A stretch of DNA of 64,000 nt from Bacteroidetes bacterium GWF2_33_16 (GCA_001768565.1 MEOE01000013.1:248001-312000); one strand, 5' to 3'; shown: positions 27,142 to 36,482, numbered from the stretch's first letter. Translations and numbers: made by a program. Notes: generated from the letters alone by a model not told the origin.

Positions 27142-27855
27142 ATGCAAATAGATTCAGGAGTGCTTTATCTAACTGCTGCCTCAATAGGTTTTTTTCATAC
27201 ACTATTGGGGCCTGATCATTATTTGCCATTTATTGTTATCTCTAAAGCCCGAAAATGGTCGTTGTTGAAAACCAATGTTATTACCTTTATTTGTGGACTG
27301 GGACATGTTGGCAGTTCGGTATTAATTGGATTTTTTGGGATATTACTCGGAATTGCAGTAAATAAACTTACTCCCATTGAAACCACCCGTGGATCTATCG
27401 CCGCCTGGTTAATGATTGCATTTGGTTTGGTTTATTTTATTTGGGGATTACGGAAAGCTATAAAAGAAAAACCACACGTACATGAACATGTGCATACTGA
27501 TGGCACTATTCATATTCACACTCATTCGCATTTTAAAGAGCACTCGCACATTCATGAAAAAACAAGGATTAAATCCCGAACTCCATGGATCTTATTTACT
27601 ATTTTCATTTTTGGCCCTTGCGAACCATTCATTCCGATCCTGCTTTATCCGGCATCACAAGGTAACATCCTTGATATTGCTTTAGTAACTGCAATATTTA
27701 GTACAGTAACAATTGGAACAATGATGTTGGTAGTAACAGCTTCTTTAGTTGGATTTAATTTTCTACCCAAACTAAATATCGAACGTTTTATGCATGCCAT
27801 TGCAGGAGCAACAATCTTTCTTTGCGGAATAAGTATTGAGTTTCTGGGATTATAG
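27142..27855 (+). CDS. Nickel/cobalt-type transporter with His-rich loop (NicO/HupE-like)
   Basis: 237 residues, about six membrane helices. The first helix has FFHTLLGPDHYLPF, an H-x5-D-H motif similar to the HxxxxDH of nickel transporters, and GHVGSS near 55 adds a second histidine. A cytoplasmic or periplasmic loop near 113-146 holds more than ten histidines (HEHVHTDGTIHIHTHSHF). Context beside a [NiFe] hydrogenase suggests nickel uptake, though export or another metal is possible. It ends 1 nt from the convergent ccsBA gene. Confidence 0.75.
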   Translation: MQIDSGVLYLTAASIGFFHTLLGPDHYLPFIVISKARKWSLLKTNVITFICGLGHVGSSVLIGFFGILLGIAVNKLTPIETTRGSIAAWLMIAFGLVYFIWGLRKAIKEKPHVHEHVHTDGTIHIHTHSHFKEHSHIHEKTRIKSRTPWILFTIFIFGPCEPFIPILLYPASQGNILDIALVTAIFSTVTIGTMMLVVTASLVGFNFLPKLNIERFMHAIAGATIFLCGISIEFLGL

Positions 27856-27856
27856 A

Positions 27857-30277
27857 TTAATTCACTTTTTTGTACTTGATAAATGCCATAAATGATAGCA
27901 TTAATAAAAAGGTGATTATAAAATAAACAAATCCGGGTATTTCGGTCGATGAACCACCAGCATACGAATGTAATCCTGAAAGAAAATAGTTTACTCCAAA
28001 ATAAGTCATTAAAACGGAAGAAAAAGCAACCAACGACATCAGGTTAAAAACAAAAATGCTTCGGAAAATTTCGATCATTCTGGAGTGTAATACAAAACTG
28101 TAGACAATAATTGTAATTAGCGACCAGGTTTCTTTTGGATCCCATCCCCAATATCTACCCCACGATTCGTTTGCCCAGATTGCTCCTAAAAATGTCCCAA
28201 TAGTTAAAAGATACAAACCAATAGTTACTGCTTTATAGTTTATTATTGTTAGTTCTTCGATGGTCTTATTTATACGCAATTTATTCTTTTCTGAAATAAA
28301 CAAATACAATATCATTATAAGAATTCCTAATACTGCAGCTAATCCCAAAAATCCATAACTACTTGTAATCACCGAAACATGCAATGTTAACCAATACGAT
28401 TTTAGCACTGGCACAAGATTCGTAATCTCGGGATCCATAAAACTAAGATGAGCAACCAACAAGGTCAGAGAAGCCAGCATTGAGGTTGCCGCCAATACCA
28501 TTGGTGATCGGTGTTGAAAAATAAATCCTGCCAGAATTGTAACCCACGAAATAAAAATCATCGTTTCGTATCCATTACTCATCGGAGCATGTCCAGAAAT
28601 ATACCACCTTAGGAAGAATCCCGAAGTATGCAAAATAAAAGCGATTAACAAAAACCCCTTTATCAATACAATAAATCCAGAAATGATTTTTCTGCGTCGA
28701 ATTATTTCAGAAACCAGTAAAATAAACAAAACAAACCCCATAGTTCCGTAAAACGGAAAAAGCCTTTCAAAAACACCCGACTTATAATACAAAATCTCTG
28801 ACTTTATCTTTAATTCTGATGGCAATTTATACTTTGCATATTTTTGCTGATAAAGCTTAATTGAACTCAAATATTTATGCTCTCCTCCGGGATTTTTATT
28901 TACAATTTCATTGTATACAAGAGATATTATATTCGATAAATACAATGAATCGTCTTTTGAGTCAGTAAATAAGTAAGCATCTGCCGGAGAATGCCAAACA
29001 TCAGATGAATCTATAACCGGAAATAACTTTAAAAAATCGCCGGTATACATCATATAACAAATATTAACCCGTTCATCAAGCTTAATAATCTCTTTATCGA
29101 GTTTATTTCGCGCATTTGCAGGTTTCGAATTTGCCATATGCAAGGTATAACTCAGTTTGTATGATTCTTTTTCCAGATCGATAAAATCGGTAAATGATGC
29201 ATAATCGCCTTTTATACCGATAATTTTTCGTATTTCTTTATTTGAAACTTTAATGAGAGGCACTTCTTTCCAATGATCAAAATCAAAATAAAAACCAAGA
29301 AAAACCTGCATCGGATTTAGTCCATCAATAGAAGTTTTTTTAGATACCTTTCGCAAAATATCATGACTCAGTGTATAAAGCGGTTCGGTCCTACCTGTCT
29401 GATCCTGAACCAATATACTTCCAAAATAGTTCGCCTGGTTTGTTGGAACAATTAATTTTTCATTATCTGCAAATGAAGCTGTAGTAATTAATAAAAGGAT
29501 AAGCACAACTCCGGCCATCTTTCTCCCCACAGAAGACAACTGATTAATAGTAATGCTTCGGAACAATGAATGCTTATTAATTAGTGATAAAATCAAATTT
29601 AATATCAATATAAAATAACCCATATAAGTAACAAATAAACCATATGGATCTTTACTAACTGATAATATTGTTCCTTTTTCATCTTTATCATATGATGATT
29701 GAAAGAACCTATACCCACGGTATTTAAGTATATGATTCATATAAATCAAATATGGCATTTCAATCCCGTTTTCTATATCAACTAACACTATATTGCTTAC
29801 AAAGGATGATGGACTATTCGAGCCCGGATATCGTTCAATTGAGAATTTATCGAGTTTTAATGAAAAAGGTAAATCAATATATTCATCCTTTGTATTTCTG
29901 TTATCCAATTTTGAATTATCGACCAAAACAAATCGGCTAACAGATTCTCCTTCACGGATATGCATCATGCCTTCTATACCGAAGTAACGGGTTATACCTG
30001 CTCCTATTATGATTAGAACAAATGCAAAATGGAAAAGAAAAATTGTGTTTTTTTTTAGTTTATAAAGCTTCTGAAAAACTATTTGCCCCAGAATATTTAT
30101 TACCGCCAAAACAAATATCAGCTCAAACCACCATGTATTGTATATAAAATATCGAGCTACATTTGCCCCATAATCTTTCTCAACAAAAGTTGCAAAAGCC
30201 ATTACCAGAACAAGAACAGCAAATAAAACCCCCATAAACCAAGGCGAAAAAAGAAATAATTTCTTTGGAAAATGCAT
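27857..30277 (-). CDS. Cytochrome c biogenesis protein CcsBA (ResB-ResC fusion)
   Basis: 806 residues from the ATG at 30277; a longer frame to 30343 begins in a hydrophobic stretch that runs into a terminator region and is less likely. The N-terminal half is ResB-like with membrane segments and a large periplasmic domain (about 290-530). The C-terminal half is CcsA-like with the heme-handling WWD motif WGRYWGWDPKETWSL. It exports heme and attaches it to apocytochromes c. It implies c-type cytochromes in this organism although none is in the window. Confidence 0.92.
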   Translation of the reverse strand: MHFPKKLFLFSPWFMGVLFAVLVLVMAFATFVEKDYGANVARYFIYNTWWFELIFVLAVINILGQIVFQKLYKLKKNTIFLFHFAFVLIIIGAGITRYFGIEGMMHIREGESVSRFVLVDNSKLDNRNTKDEYIDLPFSLKLDKFSIERYPGSNSPSSFVSNIVLVDIENGIEMPYLIYMNHILKYRGYRFFQSSYDKDEKGTILSVSKDPYGLFVTYMGYFILILNLILSLINKHSLFRSITINQLSSVGRKMAGVVLILLLITTASFADNEKLIVPTNQANYFGSILVQDQTGRTEPLYTLSHDILRKVSKKTSIDGLNPMQVFLGFYFDFDHWKEVPLIKVSNKEIRKIIGIKGDYASFTDFIDLEKESYKLSYTLHMANSKPANARNKLDKEIIKLDERVNICYMMYTGDFLKLFPVIDSSDVWHSPADAYLFTDSKDDSLYLSNIISLVYNEIVNKNPGGEHKYLSSIKLYQQKYAKYKLPSELKIKSEILYYKSGVFERLFPFYGTMGFVLFILLVSEIIRRRKIISGFIVLIKGFLLIAFILHTSGFFLRWYISGHAPMSNGYETMIFISWVTILAGFIFQHRSPMVLAATSMLASLTLLVAHLSFMDPEITNLVPVLKSYWLTLHVSVITSSYGFLGLAAVLGILIMILYLFISEKNKLRINKTIEELTIINYKAVTIGLYLLTIGTFLGAIWANESWGRYWGWDPKETWSLITIIVYSFVLHSRMIEIFRSIFVFNLMSLVAFSSVLMTYFGVNYFLSGLHSYAGGSSTEIPGFVYFIITFLLMLSFMAFIKYKKVN

Positions 30278-30331
30278 AATAAAAGAGTTAAAAGTCTTAT
30301 TTGTGAAAATACAAATATTCCATAAAAAAAG

Positions 30332-30357
30332 AAAGGATAGCAAAAATGCTATCCTTT
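30332..30357 (-). terminator. Terminator of the hydrogenase 2 operon
   Basis: Perfect 11-bp stem AAAGGATAGCA / TGCTATCCTTT with a 4-nt loop; on the minus strand it is followed by CTTTTTTT, 21 nt after the hydA2 stop. Confidence 0.88.
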
Positions 30358-30377
30358 AAATATATAGTTAGGTTTTA

Positions 30378-32168
30378 TTAGACTCTCTTACGAGGTACAT
30401 AATGCGTATGTAGCAATTCATGTGATTTATGACCAAGTGGTTCGCCAAGGAACTCCTTGTAAATCTGAATTACTTCAGGATTTTCATGTGATTTACGCAA
30501 TTTCATTCCTTCATCCTCACGGTAAATTGCTTCGGCACGTTTTTTGCGAATTTCAGGAGTAGTAGGAATTGGTTGACCACCGCCACCAATACATCCACCT
30601 GGGCATCCCATTACTTCTACAAAGTGATAATGTGCTTCACCTTTTTTAATGGCTTCCATTATTTGATGAGCATTTGTTAAACCATGCGCTACGGCTGTTT
30701 TTAACTCAACACCTTCAAGGAAACTCCATGCTGGTAAAACATTTTCTAATTTAACAGAAGCTTCGCGAACACCTTCCATACCGCGCACTGCAGTAATATT
30801 AAGATTTTTGAATGGTACTTCACGACCAGTAATTAATTCATAAGCAGTTCTTAATGCAGCTTCCATAACACCACCTGTAGCTCCAAAAATAACAGCAGCA
30901 CCAGTAGATTCTCCCATAATGCTATCGAATTTCTCATCAGCTAATGATTCAAATTCAATACCGGCTTGTTTAATCATTACTGCCAATTCTCTAGTTGTAA
31001 GACCTAAGTCTACATCCTGGAATCCGCTATCTCGCATCTCAGGACGCGCAGCTTCGAACTTTTTAGCAGTACAAGGCATAATAGAAACACTAACGATACT
31101 TGCAGGATCAATTCCTTTTTTCTGAGCGTAATATGTTTTTGCAAGTGCTCCAAACATTTGCTGAGGTGACTTACAAGTTGATAAGTTATCGAGATATTCT
31201 GGATACAAATGTTCAATAAACTTAATCCAACCTGGAGAACAAGAAGTAAACATAGGCAGTTTTATACTTGTATCCTTATCAACCAATGCTTTTTTAAGTC
31301 TGGTCAATAATTCAGTACCTTCTTCCATAATGGTTAAGTCGGCAGTAAAATCAGTATCGAGAACTGAATCAAAACCAAGACGCCTTAAGGAAGCAGCCAT
31401 TTTACCAGTTACAATACTACCAGACTCCATTCCTAAATCTTCACCTAATGCAATACGAGTGGCAGGAGCAGTTTGAACGATAACATGTTTATTTGGATCA
31501 TAAATAGCTTCCCAAACCTGATCTATATAATTTTTCTCAACTAATGCACCTGTTGGGCATCGGTTTACGCACTGTCCACAGTTTGTACAAACTACATCAT
31601 ACATTGGATTTTCGAAGAAAGTAGAAATCTTCATATGATCACCTTTATATGCAACACCTAATGCACTTACATGCTGCAATTCATGACAAGTTCTTACACA
31701 ACGCTGACAACGGATACATTTGCTATTATCTTTTATAATTGATGGTGATTGTTTATCAATTTTATACTCTTTAAAAGGTACTAAATCAATGAACATTGGT
31801 TCTGTAATAACCATTTCACTAGCAAGGTTTTGCAATTCGCATTTTGTGTTTTTATAACATTTTGTGCAATCTGCATTGTGTTCAGAAAGTAATAATTCAA
31901 CAACATGTCGGCGAGCATTTCTAACCTTATGAGTATTGGTATGAATAATCATTCCTTCAGAAGCAGGCATAGCGCATGATGCTACTAAATTTTTTGCTCC
32001 TTCCTGTTCAACAACACACACTCTGCAATTTCCTGCAACACATAAATCTTCGTGATAGCATAATGTTGGAATATGTATATTAATTTGTTTTGCAGCACCA
32101 AGAACAGTCGTTCCTTGTTCAACACTAACACTGATGCCGTCTATTTTTAAATTTACTGTTTTAGCCAT
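30378..32168 (-). CDS. hydA: [FeFe] hydrogenase catalytic subunit HydA (hydrogenase 2, TSCS variant)
   Basis: 596 residues with the same order as HydA of operon 1: [2Fe-2S] (Cys 37, 48, 51, 65), His-Cys [4Fe-4S] (97-110), two [4Fe-4S] motifs (151-161, 194-204), H-cluster domain and small-subunit tail. Motif 1 is TSCSPGW (Cys 310, Ser 311) instead of TSCCPAW; an additional Cys 332 lies 21 residues on, where HydA1 has Ala. Motifs 2 (MPC, Cys 366) and 3 (GCPGGC, Cys 522/526) are intact. I believe similar TSCSPGW forms occur among NAD(P)-linked hydrogenases, but I could not check. Partners downstream of the promoter are NuoE- and NuoF-like. Confidence 0.94.
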   Translation of the reverse strand: MAKTVNLKIDGISVSVEQGTTVLGAAKQINIHIPTLCYHEDLCVAGNCRVCVVEQEGAKNLVASCAMPASEGMIIHTNTHKVRNARRHVVELLLSEHNADCTKCYKNTKCELQNLASEMVITEPMFIDLVPFKEYKIDKQSPSIIKDNSKCIRCQRCVRTCHELQHVSALGVAYKGDHMKISTFFENPMYDVVCTNCGQCVNRCPTGALVEKNYIDQVWEAIYDPNKHVIVQTAPATRIALGEDLGMESGSIVTGKMAASLRRLGFDSVLDTDFTADLTIMEEGTELLTRLKKALVDKDTSIKLPMFTSCSPGWIKFIEHLYPEYLDNLSTCKSPQQMFGALAKTYYAQKKGIDPASIVSVSIMPCTAKKFEAARPEMRDSGFQDVDLGLTTRELAVMIKQAGIEFESLADEKFDSIMGESTGAAVIFGATGGVMEAALRTAYELITGREVPFKNLNITAVRGMEGVREASVKLENVLPAWSFLEGVELKTAVAHGLTNAHQIMEAIKKGEAHYHFVEVMGCPGGCIGGGGQPIPTTPEIRKKRAEAIYREDEGMKLRKSHENPEVIQIYKEFLGEPLGHKSHELLHTHYVPRKRV

Positions 32169-32207
32169 TTTTTATCTTCAATTAAATTTTTATACTGATA
32201 AAATTAA

Positions 32208-33371
32208 TTAGTAAATCATTTCTTCTTTAAAGTTGTCAACTATCGAAGAGAATGAATTTGCAACAGACTGGCCTAATCCGCATTTTGCAGAAATTTTCAT
32301 AGTGTCAGCCAATTTTCGCAATGTGTCAAGATAAGCAGCTGATTTTTCGCCTTTTTTAACAGCTTCAATACCTAGCTTAAGTTGTTGACAACCTACGCGA
32401 CATGGAGTACATTGTCCGCAAGATTCTTCTTCGAAAAATTCAACATAGTTTTTCAATACATTGTACATTGAACGCGAGCTATTGAAAATCATCATTGATC
32501 CTCCTGTTGGTACCCCTTCGAAACCAATAATTGTATCTTTGAATTTCTTTCGAGGAACACAAAACCCTGAAGCACCACCAACCTGAACAGCTTTGGTATC
32601 GCCATCACCAAATTCTTCAACAAATGTTTCCAATGACATACCTAATTCCAATTCATATATGCCTGGTATTGGAGTATCACCTGACACAGAGAATACCTTT
32701 GATCCTCTTGAATCGGCAGTACCCAGATCATAAAACTGTTTAGAACCAATATTACAAATCATGAAAGCATAAACTAATGTTTCAACGTTATTTATAACAG
32801 TCGGTTTTTTTCTAAATCCTGCAATTGTTGGATAAGGTGGTTTATTACGTGGTTCTCCACGATGTCCTTCCATAGACTCAAACAAAGCGCTTTCTTCACC
32901 ACAGATGTAAGCACCAGCACCCATTAATAAATGAATCTGAAAATCAAATCCAATTTCTTTTAATGTATTGTGAAACTTTTCTAATGCATTCTCAATATCT
33001 GCTTTTAAAAAGCGGTATTCACCACGCAAATAAACATATCCATGTTTAGCACCAATAGCTTTTCCACAAATAGCCATACCACCAAAAACTTTGTGTGGTA
33101 CTCGCGTTAGTATTTCTCGATCCTTAAATGTTCCAGGTTCACCCTCATCGGCATTACACACTACATATTTTTCAGGTTCTGCCTCTTGAGCTGTAAATTT
33201 CCATTTCATTCCTGTTGGGAACCCTGCACCGCCTCTACCTCTTAATCCCGAATCAAGAATATCTTTAATAATTTCTTCACTTGATTTTTTAAGAGCCTTA
33301 GTTAGAACATCTTTATAAACACATTCATCACTGAATATAAGGTCAACTCTTTTTAGTCGTTTATCTGGCAT
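32208..33371 (-). CDS. hydB: NuoF-like NAD/FMN subunit HydB, short form (hydrogenase 2)
   Basis: 387 residues: only the NuoF core. The NADH-binding RGRGGAGFPTG is near 43-53, and the N3 cluster has SCGQCTPC near 324-331 with AKCGLGQ near 366-372. It lacks both the thioredoxin-like N-terminus and the C-terminal two-cluster ferredoxin that its counterpart in operon 1 has. So the two enzymes differ in the number of clusters available for a ferredoxin exit path. Confidence 0.94.
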   Translation of the reverse strand: MPDKRLKRVDLIFSDECVYKDVLTKALKKSSEEIIKDILDSGLRGRGGAGFPTGMKWKFTAQEAEPEKYVVCNADEGEPGTFKDREILTRVPHKVFGGMAICGKAIGAKHGYVYLRGEYRFLKADIENALEKFHNTLKEIGFDFQIHLLMGAGAYICGEESALFESMEGHRGEPRNKPPYPTIAGFRKKPTVINNVETLVYAFMICNIGSKQFYDLGTADSRGSKVFSVSGDTPIPGIYELELGMSLETFVEEFGDGDTKAVQVGGASGFCVPRKKFKDTIIGFEGVPTGGSMMIFNSSRSMYNVLKNYVEFFEEESCGQCTPCRVGCQQLKLGIEAVKKGEKSAAYLDTLRKLADTMKISAKCGLGQSVANSFSSIVDNFKEEMIY

Positions 33372-33400
33372 AATTCAAATCTCCTTTAATTGATTTAATA

Positions 33401-33868
33401 CTATCTATTTTTCATATAATCACCGATAATCTCACTCACTTTTTCAGGAGTAATTTCAGTGTATACTTCGTCATTAATAAGCATTGCCGGACCTTTATGG
33501 CACCAACCAAGACAATTTGTTTCAAGCAAAGTAAACTTCTTGTCTTTTGTAGTTTCACCCACTTCAATTTTTAGCAAGTCTTCTAGAGTTCTAAGGATTT
33601 GCTTTTTACCTTTCATATCACAGGTAATAGTCTTGCATAAACGAATTACATACTTACCTCTTGGTTTGGTATCGAGGAAAGAATAAAATGTAGCCGTTCC
33701 GTATACTAATGCTGCAGACATATCTAATTCTCTTGCAACTTCAGTCATGGCAAAATCCGAAATATATCTTTCTTCGGTTACTATGCCTTGTAAAATAGGA
33801 AGTAAACTTTCTCTGTTTCTTCCATGCTTGTCAGCTAATTGCTTAACTAATTCTTTAATTTCTGGCAT
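33401..33868 (-). CDS. NuoE-like [2Fe-2S] subunit of [FeFe] hydrogenase 2
   Basis: 155 residues with the four ligands Cys 78/83 (CKTITC) and Cys 119/123 (CLGWC). First gene of the nuoE-nuoF-hydA operon; here NuoE comes first, whereas in operon 1 it is last. A tandem Rex-like operator begins 26 bp upstream of its start codon. Confidence 0.93.
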   Translation of the reverse strand: MPEIKELVKQLADKHGRNRESLLPILQGIVTEERYISDFAMTEVARELDMSAALVYGTATFYSFLDTKPRGKYVIRLCKTITCDMKGKKQILRTLEDLLKIEVGETTKDKKFTLLETNCLGWCHKGPAMLINDEVYTEITPEKVSEIIGDYMKNR

Positions 33869-33893
33869 CTTGATCTCGTTTTAATAATATTAA

Positions 33894-33928
33894 TTGTTAT
33901 TCTGTTAACAGTGTTAATTTAATAACAC
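33894..33928. promoter_or_regulatory. Tandem Rex-like operator, hydrogenase 2
   Basis: Two 18-bp inverted repeats share base 33911: TTGTTA-N6-TAACAG and GTGTTA-N6-TAACAC. TTGTTA/TAACAA is a recognised variant of the Rex half-site. The one-base overlap and the junction TAACAGTGT are the same as in the hydrogenase 1 operator. Confidence 0.55.
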
Positions 33929-34357
33929 ATAATTTGTATTTATTTAATTGATTCTCAAAACTAAATATAGACTTACTGAATATGTGAGAATATGACATTT
34001 ATTATATATAAACATGATAAAAGTCATCATTCCTGATAAAAATAATTAGCCAACACAATGTATATTGCCTTATCAAAGGTACTATTTTCGTAATAAAAAC
34101 TATACTTATTAATAAATCTATAATTAATCTTAAAAAAGATAAGAGAAAATTAAATATTTAGGTTGTTTTGAATTATAATTATTGTTCTTTCTACGCAATA
34201 AAATATAATAAATTCAACCCAGAATACTTAAACAATTACTAAGTGTTTTGTATGTTTGAGACTTTTATGGTCAATAGATAATTTCTTTCAGATTTTATTG
34301 TGACCTTAGAATAAAAAACTTTCTATATTTATAAAGTACTTAGAAGGATTTATTCTT

Positions 34358-34365
34358 TAATTTTG
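34358..34365 (+). promoter_or_regulatory. Candidate -7 element of the selenium cluster
   Basis: TAATTTTG matches TAnnTTTG exactly and lies about 40 bp before the GTG start at 34406. No clear -33 TTG accompanies it. Confidence 0.4.
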
Positions 34366-34405
34366 GCATTCATAATTTGAGATAAAAAATCCTAAAAAAA
34401 AATTG

Positions 34406-35545
34406 GTGAACATCTATCTTGATAATTCGGCTACATCATGGCCTAAACCAATAACTGTAATTGAAACTATTACGAGTTACATGACTGACTTTGGTGCAAG
34501 TCCGGGTAGATCGGCTCATCATTTTTCTGTAAAAGCAGCCAAAGAAGTTTTTGAAACACGAGAATTATTAGCCTCCTTATTTAATACACCTTCGTCTGAC
34601 AGAGTTGTTTTCACAGCTAATGCAACACAAGCAATCAATACTGCACTATTCGGATTGTTGAAAAAAGGCGATCATGTAATTACCAGTTATATGGAGCATA
34701 ACTCTGTTGTGAGACCTTTACGGCATCTTGAACAAAAAGGAATAATTGAACTATCAATTATTGATTGCGACAAAGAAGGATATATAAATCTGGAAAAACT
34801 GAAAAATAGTTTTAGGTCGAATACAAAACTTGTAGTTACAATTCATGGTTCAAATGTTACCGGAACAATACAACCAATAAAACAGATTGGGAAAATCTGC
34901 AAATCGAAGAATGTGTTGTATATGGTTGATGCTTCGCAAAGTGCAGGAATTATTCCAATAGATATGCAAGAAGACAACATTGATATACTCGCTTTTACAG
35001 GGCATAAGGAACTTTATGGCCCCATGGGAATTGGCGGATTGTGTATAAAAAATGATATTCAAATTGAATCCCTTATGCACGGAGGAACAGGAAGTCGATC
35101 AGAATCAGAAACTCATCCCCACTTCTACCCCGACAGGCTCGAAGCAGGAACATTAAACACAGCAGGAATTATTGGACTAAAAGCAGGAATTCAATATATC
35201 TTAGATCAAGGAATGAATAACATGCTGAAAAAGCAACTCCAATTAACTGATTATTTTTATTGTAAACTAAAAGAGACTAATGATATAACCATTTATGGTC
35301 CAACCAGAAACAGAGAAAGACTTCCGATTATTTCGTTAAACATCAAAGATAAAATGCCCAGCGATATTGCTTATACTCTAGACAAAGAATTTGGTATTAT
35401 GACAAGAGCAGGGCTACATTGCTCACCATTAGCACATAAAACTATTGGAACTTTTCCACACGGAACCGTTCGTTTTAGTATGAGTTGTTTTACTACAAAA
35501 GAAGATATTGATTATACTATTGATAAAATTAAATTGATACAATGA
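34406..35545 (+). CDS. Class V aminotransferase, cysteine desulfurase/selenocysteine lyase-like
   Basis: 379 residues from the GTG at 34406 (MNIYLDNSATSWPKP); a TTG one codon earlier is also possible. The PLP lysine is in FTGHKELYG near 202 and the catalytic cysteine in RAGLHCSPLAHKT near 336. The sequence resembles the cysteine-desulfurase-like family linked to orphan selD loci rather than IscS or SufS. It probably supplies sulfur or selenium to YedF and SelD encoded next to it. It overlaps yedF by 4 nt. Confidence 0.88.
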   Translation: MNIYLDNSATSWPKPITVIETITSYMTDFGASPGRSAHHFSVKAAKEVFETRELLASLFNTPSSDRVVFTANATQAINTALFGLLKKGDHVITSYMEHNSVVRPLRHLEQKGIIELSIIDCDKEGYINLEKLKNSFRSNTKLVVTIHGSNVTGTIQPIKQIGKICKSKNVLYMVDASQSAGIIPIDMQEDNIDILAFTGHKELYGPMGIGGLCIKNDIQIESLMHGGTGSRSESETHPHFYPDRLEAGTLNTAGIIGLKAGIQYILDQGMNNMLKKQLQLTDYFYCKLKETNDITIYGPTRNRERLPIISLNIKDKMPSDIAYTLDKEFGIMTRAGLHCSPLAHKTIGTFPHGTVRFSMSCFTTKEDIDYTIDKIKLIQ

Positions 35546-36150
35546 AAACTATTGATGCCAAAGGCCAACTATGCCCTATTCCTTTAATTATGACAAAAAA
35601 AGCATTAGGCGAATTAAAAGAGAATGAAACATTAGAAGTGTTGATGGATAATGAAACATCGGTTAAAAATGTTACCCGATACCTGGAAGAAATGGGGATG
35701 AAACCATCAACAGGGAAGAAAGACTCTATTTATCATGTTTTTGTAAATAAAACAAGTGAAGTATCTGAGAATGTAAATGTTGAAGATTTTTGTACAATTA
35801 ATAATGAAAGACTATCTGATTATATAGTTTCGTTCCAAAAAAACAAACTTGGCGAAGGATCAGAAGAGCTTGGAACTATTCTGGCAAAAGCATTTATTAA
35901 TACCTTACCAGAAGTTGAGGCAAAACCTAAAAAACTAATTTTCTTAAATTCCGGTATTTATCTGGTACTAAAGGATTCGCCAGTAATTGATACTTTAAAA
36001 AAACTGGAACAGATGGGCATTGAAATATTGGTATGTGGTACATGCCTTGATTATTACAAAAAGAAAGAAGAATTAGGAGTTGGTATTGTTTCAAATATGT
36101 ATGTTATTCTTGAATCGTTGAGTAAAACATCAAAAGTAATTTATTTATAA
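35542..36150 (+). CDS. yedF: YedF-type selenium metabolism protein (TusA domain plus DsrE-like domain)
   Basis: 202 residues. The N-terminal TusA/SirA-like domain has the CPxP motif (AKGQLCPIPLIMTKK, Cys 11). The C-terminal half (from about 100) is DsrE-like with KKLIFLNSGIYLVLK and a conserved-looking CGTCLDYY near 174-181. Proteins of this two-domain form are associated with selenium use. The 101-bp spacer to the next gene contains a palindrome. Confidence 0.85.
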   Translation: MKTIDAKGQLCPIPLIMTKKALGELKENETLEVLMDNETSVKNVTRYLEEMGMKPSTGKKDSIYHVFVNKTSEVSENVNVEDFCTINNERLSDYIVSFQKNKLGEGSEELGTILAKAFINTLPEVEAKPKKLIFLNSGIYLVLKDSPVIDTLKKLEQMGIEILVCGTCLDYYKKKEELGVGIVSNMYVILESLSKTSKVIYL

Positions 36151-36209
36151 ATATTAAGAAACCTTTAATTTTTAAGTTTGTAAAGCCCGACATAATTATT
36201 TGGTTAACC

Positions 36210-36233
36210 ATTAATGGACTAAAGTCCATTAAT
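36210..36233. repeat. Palindromic hairpin between yedF and the DUF3343 gene
   Basis: ATTAATGGACT / AGTCCATTAAT, a perfect 11-bp inverted repeat around AA. No T run follows, so it is more like a dispersed palindromic repeat than a terminator. Confidence 0.55.
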
Positions 36234-36251
36234 TAGAAAAAACAAACTGAT

Positions 36252-36482
36252 ATGAAATACTTTATCCTGATTTTTGAATCTACACATCATTCTTTAAAGT
36301 CTGAAAAACTACTTACCGGCTTAGGTATAAAATTCGATATTATACCAACTCCGAAGGAGATATCTTCTGATTGTGGCATGGCTATAAGAATAAATCCCGC
36401 TCTATTTGATGAACAGCTTGTATCATCCATACTTAATAAAAATAATATCACTTTTCATTTACACGAAAAAGTTTACAAATGA
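36252..36482 (+). CDS. DUF3343 small protein, putative Se/S carrier
   Basis: 76 residues. FESTHHSLKSEKLLTGLGIKFDIIPTPKEISSDCGMAIRI matches the DUF3343 pattern, with the single conserved cysteine in SDCGMAI. These proteins co-occur with YedF and SelD in selenium loci and may carry the chalcogen. It overlaps selD by 4 nt (ATGA), supporting a shared role. Confidence 0.8.
   Translation: MKYFILIFESTHHSLKSEKLLTGLGIKFDIIPTPKEISSDCGMAIRINPALFDEQLVSSILNKNNITFHLHEKVYK

Larger units (their letters stand above)
33869..34405. other. Intergenic region between hydrogenase 2 and the selenium cluster
   Basis: About 540 bp of very AT-rich sequence between divergent operons, with no plausible gene. It holds the tandem Rex-like sites near the left end and one plus-strand TAnnTTTG element near the right end. 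Nothing else with clear structure was seen in 33930-34350. Confidence 0.6.

Noticed and set aside
30301..30318. TTGTGAAAATACAAAT upstream of ccsBA as a Rex site
   Set aside because: Only the left half-site matches; there is no inverted TCACAA or TAACAA at the right distance.
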